NCBI GenBank assembly: GCA_028699795.1 | Contig: JAQVTZ010000077.1 | Coordinates: forward strand, 1 to 8,846 | DNA: 8,846 nt | Source of the DNA: Clostridia bacterium | GTDB lineage: Bacteria; Bacillota; Clostridia; Christensenellales; DTU072 | Direction: 5' to 3' | Part shown: positions 6,390-8,846 of the stretch, piece after piece | Layout: each line of letters begins with the position of its first letter | Numbering within the stretch: position 1 is the stretch's first letter | Notes under the pieces: generated by a model | What the model saw: only the letters and a program-made list of their open reading frames with translations | Database searches by the model: none | Told to the model about the DNA's origin: nothing | Position numbers and translations under genes: made by a program

Positions 6390-6452
6390 ATCTATAACTC
6401 CACACTCCACTCTTTACACTCCAAACTAAACTATCTATATTTGTAATTTGTA
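6390..6452 (-). repeat. Period-7 short tandem repeat
   Basis: Nine consecutive heptamers can be laid out without gaps on the plus strand: ATCTATA, ACTCCAC, ACTCCAC, TCTTTAC, ACTCCAA, ACTAAAC, TATCTAT, ATTTGTA, ATTTGTA. Two pairs are identical neighbours and the rest keep a partial consensus, so it is a degenerate heptad array rather than a clean microsatellite. The same unit continues in register beyond the inverted-repeat element at 6674. No coding role is seen. Confidence 0.6.
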
Positions 6453-6454
6453 CA

Positions 6455-6475
6455 TGGGCACCTCTATTTAGCCCC
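6455..6475 (+). repeat. Terminal inverted repeat, left copy
   Basis: This copy matches the reverse complement of 6653-6673 at 19 of 21 positions; the shared core reads TGGGnACCTCTATTTAGCnC. Confidence 0.75.
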
Positions 6476-6652
6476 CGCTTGTCATTTTGGGGTTTGTGGC
6501 ATATTGACTGCCAAACCCAAAATGCAAACGCTGTTCGATAATTTCGGCGCCCTTTCGGCATAAAACCGCCTATTTTCCTCGACAATAGCGCTGCTATTGC
6601 CTTCGTCAAAACGGCGTTTTTCTACTCGAAAGTTCATCCGAGATTCCTCGAA

Positions 6653-6673
6653 GGTGCTAAATAGAGGTTCCCA
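6653..6673 (-). repeat. Terminal inverted repeat, right copy
   Basis: This is the partner of 6455-6475. Only positions 5 and 19 differ between copies (A here, C in the left copy, reading each inward). Confidence 0.75.
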
Positions 6674-6694
6674 CATTGTAATTTGTAATTTATT
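6674..6694 (-). repeat. Continuation of the period-7 repeat next to scpB
   Basis: CATTGTA, ATTTGTA and ATTTATT follow one another directly after the element and run up to the scpB stop codon. They match the last units of the array on the other side of the element, so the element appears to interrupt one heptamer array. Confidence 0.5.
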
Positions 6695-7399
6695 TTAGTC
6701 TACTTCAATCACATCTTCTCCCAACAAGAAGTCCGGCATATCGTCGTCCTCTTGTGTCTCTTCGCAATCGATATCGGCCGCCGCCGCTTCCGCCCTATCG
6801 TTATCTTGGTTTGTATCTTCTGTATCGATTACGCGGTTACGGTACAACTCGTCGCTCTTTTGGAAGTATTTATCGAAGTTATTCTTAATTTTATAGAGGA
6901 GTTCTTCGTAATCGGGAAGCTCCGACAGCGAAGTAAGCCCGAATTTTTTTAAAAACTCTTCCGAGGTCGCATACAAAATGGGGTGTCCCAGTGTTTCTTT
7001 GCGCCCTATCGCCTCTATAAGATTGAATTTTAATAGCATTTGGATAACATAGTCGGAATTGGTACCTCTAAGCTCCTCGATTTCTTGCTTGGTAATCGGA
7101 CTTTTATAAGCAATAATGGCAAGCACTTGGAGAAGTGTTTTAGACAGTTCCCTCTCTTTGGTTTTCATCAACATATCCGATATGATACCGCCGTAATCGG
7201 GATTGGTCTGAAACTGATAGCTGTCATTAAACTCTATCAGTATGATACCCCTTCCGCCACTATATGATTCTTTTAGTTCTCTCATTGCTTTTTCGATTTC
7301 AAGTTTGGTATAAGAATGCTTCAATCCTTCGTACATTTCGGAAGAAGACATTCCTTTTCCGCTTGCAAACAGCAATGCTTCAATGATATCCGTTAGCAT
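6695..7399 (-). CDS. scpB: Segregation and condensation protein B, 234 aa
   Basis: ScpB dimers bind ScpA and, with SMC, form the bacterial condensin that organises and separates chromosomes. The protein starts IIEALLFASGKGMSSSE, the usual opening of the first winged helix, and the second carries LLQVLAIIAYKSPITKQEIEELRG (89-112), followed by GTNSDYV, IGRKETLGHPILYATSEEFLKKFGL (131-155) and SLSELP. After about residue 190 comes an acidic, Ala/Asp/Glu-rich tail that ends LLGEDVIEVD. The ATG lies 20 bases inside the end of scpA, with AGGAGG 12 bases upstream, and an in-frame TAG immediately before it fixes the start. The pair is translationally coupled. The stop is followed by the heptamer repeats and the inverted-repeat element, with no ordinary terminator. 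Confidence 0.96.
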   Translation of the reverse strand: MLTDIIEALLFASGKGMSSSEMYEGLKHSYTKLEIEKAMRELKESYSGGRGIILIEFNDSYQFQTNPDYGGIISDMLMKTKERELSKTLLQVLAIIAYKSPITKQEIEELRGTNSDYVIQMLLKFNLIEAIGRKETLGHPILYATSEEFLKKFGLTSLSELPDYEELLYKIKNNFDKYFQKSDELYRNRVIDTEDTNQDNDRAEAAAADIDCEETQEDDDMPDFLLGEDVIEVD

Positions 7400-8174
7400 C
7401 TACCAGCAAATCCTCCTCTGCCTTTGTGTCAAAATTGTCTGTAAGCGGAGTATATCTGATTGTGATATCGCCGCAAAAACCGTTTTGTTCGGCGGCGGCT
7501 ACTTGCTGTTTGAGTATTTCTAGCAATGCAAGAAAGGTATTGATAATCTCCAGCTTGGTGTAATCTTTTTCGAACAGTGAAAAGAAATTAACTACTTTGA
7601 ACGCTCTTATCGCTTCTATCAATTCTATAATGCGCTCGGCAACTGTGAATCTTTCTTTGGCAATTTTTTTGGGTTCTTCTTGTTTTTCTTCAAACTCCGC
7701 TTTTTCCAATAATGACGAAAACGCCGTAATGAGTTTATCGATATCGAAATTTTTAATGATAATGCGATATTCGTCTTCTGCAAACACGGGTTCCCGGTAA
7801 AAGCGGTTAAGGATTTCACGGTTCCTAAGTTTATCGGTTTGCTCCATATACAGTTTATATTCTTCCATCTTTAAGAAGAAACGCTCTTGATCGGAAAGTT
7901 CATTTTCGTCTACCTCTACTGGTTTGGGCAGAAGAGAATTAGATTTTAGTTCTAACAAAGTAGACGCAAGCAGTATAAAACTGCTGATATTGTCATAATC
8001 CTTCACTTCCAACTCGGATACATACTTAATATATTGGTCGGTTATGTCGGACACAAAAATATCTCTTATGTCGACCTTACCTTTGCGGCACATCTCCAAC
8101 AAGACTTCGATTGGCACGGGGTCATCGAAGACATCGCAATTCACATCAAAAGATTCTTCGTTCCCAAAGCTCAT
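7380..8174 (-). CDS. scpA: Segregation and condensation protein A, 264 aa
   Basis: ScpA is the kleisin that bridges the SMC heads. The N-terminal domain is recognisable from LLEMCRKGKVDIRDIFVSDITDQYIKYVSEL (25-55) and SSFILLASTLLELKSNSLLP (64-83); the C-terminal winged helix covers about 174-245 (RFTVAERIIELIEAI, then VNFFSLF and IINTFLALLEILKQ, then GDITIRY). The usual FEGPLDLLL opening is here FDDPVPIEVLLEM (16-28), so the Gly and part of the Leu pattern are replaced. Length is normal. The ATG has AGGAG six bases upstream, and that site overlaps the stop codon of the preceding protease gene, leaving an 8-base gap. It shares its last 20 bases with scpB. Confidence 0.95.
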   Translation of the reverse strand: MSFGNEESFDVNCDVFDDPVPIEVLLEMCRKGKVDIRDIFVSDITDQYIKYVSELEVKDYDNISSFILLASTLLELKSNSLLPKPVEVDENELSDQERFFLKMEEYKLYMEQTDKLRNREILNRFYREPVFAEDEYRIIIKNFDIDKLITAFSSLLEKAEFEEKQEEPKKIAKERFTVAERIIELIEAIRAFKVVNFFSLFEKDYTKLEIINTFLALLEILKQQVAAAEQNGFCGDITIRYTPLTDNFDTKAEEDLLVDANGYH

Positions 8175-8182
8175 ATGCGCTC

Positions 8183-8846
8183 CTATACCACCATTAACCT
8201 TGCAATAATCGTTTTTTCTATTAAACTATAAATGACCTTAAAGAATTGTCCAAAAATATTTAGATACGGCATATTTATCATTTCCCCTATTTGCCCTACA
8301 ATTATCAGGCCCAACAGCAAGAAAAACCCGTAACGGCGCATAAAAGTCTGATATGAATTGCCGTAAGGCAAAAAGGTGTTGACAAAGTTGTAACCGTCCA
8401 AAGGGTAAATCGGCAGCATATTGAACATGGCAAGCATGAAATTGATCAAGATAAAATAAATCAATAAATATCGCCCCAAGAATTGGAAAACATGTTGTGT
8501 GCCGCTACTAACGGGGGCAAACAACACGGGAGCAAGAAGATACAACAAAAGAAGTGAGATGCCTGCCATAATAAGATTGGTTACGACACCTGCAAGCGAC
8601 ACGGTAATCATGCCTACTTTTCGGTTTTTGAAATTGGCGGGATTGATAGGCACTGGTTTTGCCCAACCAAATCCGACCAACAGCATCATCAGTACGCCCC
8701 AAAGGTCGAAGTGTACCGCGGGATTGAGGGTAAGCCTGCCCGCGCTTTTGGCGGTAAGATCGCCGTTCAGCTTTGCCACATAACCATGACTGACTTCGTG
8801 CATCACAATCGAAAACACAATTGCGACAATGCTGGCCAATGCCACA
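8183..8846 (-). CDS. Site-2-type zinc metalloprotease, M50 family (5' end cut by window)
   Basis: This is an intramembrane zinc protease of the small YwhC/Rip-like M50 type. The zinc-binding HEVSH (about residues 16-20 of the visible part) sits in the first membrane helix, followed by GRLTLNPAVHFD and WAKPVPINPANF, and the second zinc-ligand motif NMLPIYPLDG (142-151) lies in a later helix; about five hydrophobic segments are visible. No PDZ domain is present, unlike RseP-type proteases. The only start at the edge is a GTG at 8845, where family members usually have further residues before HExxH, so the true start probably lies outside the window. Substrates are unknown. The gene directly precedes scpA, whose ribosome binding site overlaps its TAG, so the three genes likely form one operon. 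Confidence 0.92.
   Translation of the reverse strand, partial: VALASIVAIVFSIVMHEVSHGYVAKLNGDLTAKSAGRLTLNPAVHFDLWGVLMMLLVGFGWAKPVPINPANFKNRKVGMITVSLAGVVTNLIMAGISLLLLYLLAPVLFAPVSSGTQHVFQFLGRYLLIYFILINFMLAMFNMLPIYPLDGYNFVNTFLPYGNSYQTFMRRYGFFLLLGLIIVGQIGEMINMPYLNIFGQFFKVIYSLIEKTIIARLMVV

Larger units (their letters stand above)
6453..6675. mobile_element. MITE-like inverted-repeat element between scpB and tsf
   Basis: A roughly 220 bp block is bounded by 21 bp imperfect inverted repeats (19 of 21 positions match) and flanked on both sides by the 12-base direct repeat TTGTAATTTGTA (6441-6452 and 6676-6687), separated from the inverted repeats by CA on each side. Inside are two strong hairpins: a long one at 6483-6524 (CATTTTGGGGTTTG with CAAACCCAAAATG, extended by TGGCA/TGCCA) and a perfect CAATAGC/GCTATTG stem at 6583-6599 nested in a longer imperfect palindrome at 6562-6621. 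It is distinctly richer in GC than its flanks. There is no transposase; short open frames across it are not convincing genes. It could be a non-autonomous transposable element or a structured repeat RNA. The flanking direct repeats may be a target duplication or simply units of the surrounding heptamer array. Confidence 0.6.

Noticed and set aside
6390..6452. Possible CRISPR array from the repeated short units
   Set aside because: Units are 7 bases, contiguous, degenerate and without spacers; no cas genes nearby.
6292..6609. Open frame of 105 codons on the minus strand across the repeat region
   Set aside because: It runs through the inverted-repeat element, the heptamer array and into the tsf promoter, has no ribosome binding site and resembles no protein family.
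6482..6676. Open frame of 64 codons spanning nearly the whole inverted-repeat element
   Set aside because: It starts within the terminal repeat and is explained by the palindromic element; no sign of translation signals.

Overview
The window (8,846 bases, AT-leaning, every supported gene on the minus strand) looks like a housekeeping stretch of a low-to-mid-GC Firmicutes genome, probably an uncultured or gut-type Clostridia relative. Grounds: the tsf/pyrH/frr/uppS/cdsA translation and envelope genes, an FMN riboswitch driving the ECF riboflavin S-component RibU, an scpA-scpB pair behind an M50 protease, GGAGG-type ribosome binding sites and Rho-independent terminators. The exact taxon cannot be read from the window.

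Reading in the direction of transcription (high to low coordinates): (1) 8846-6695 holds a site-2-type M50 metalloprotease (cut by the window edge), then scpA and scpB, packed with an 8-base gap and a 20-base overlap. (2) 6694-6247 is a gene-free stretch of about 450 bases. It holds a period-7 tandem repeat, interrupted by a ~220 bp element with 21 bp imperfect terminal inverted repeats and strong internal hairpins (MITE-like), followed by a promoter with a perfect TTGACA box for tsf. (3) 6246-4767 carries tsf, a strong terminator hairpin, and pyrH. (4) 4766-2501 carries two tandem paralogous endonuclease/exonuclease/phosphatase (EEP) proteins, one membrane-anchored and one with a shortened N-terminus, closed by a terminator. 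(5) 2489-1702 is a self-contained regulated unit: promoter, FMN aptamer, terminator, ribU. (6) 1627-1 carries a promoter, frr, uppS and the start of cdsA, with 1-base and 4-base gene overlaps.

Functionally, EF-Ts (elongation), UMP kinase (UTP supply), ribosome recycling factor, undecaprenyl diphosphate synthase and CDP-diglyceride synthase form the widespread translation-to-envelope cluster. Here the pyrH-frr junction is split by the EEP pair and the FMN/ribU unit, and frr has acquired its own promoter. The neighbourhood of tsf lacks rpsB. The items most worth a second look are the repeat element between scpB and tsf, the duplicated EEP proteins with different N-termini, the unusual active-site residues of UppS, and the terminator jammed against the pyrH ribosome binding site. 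No wholly new multi-gene system is evident.
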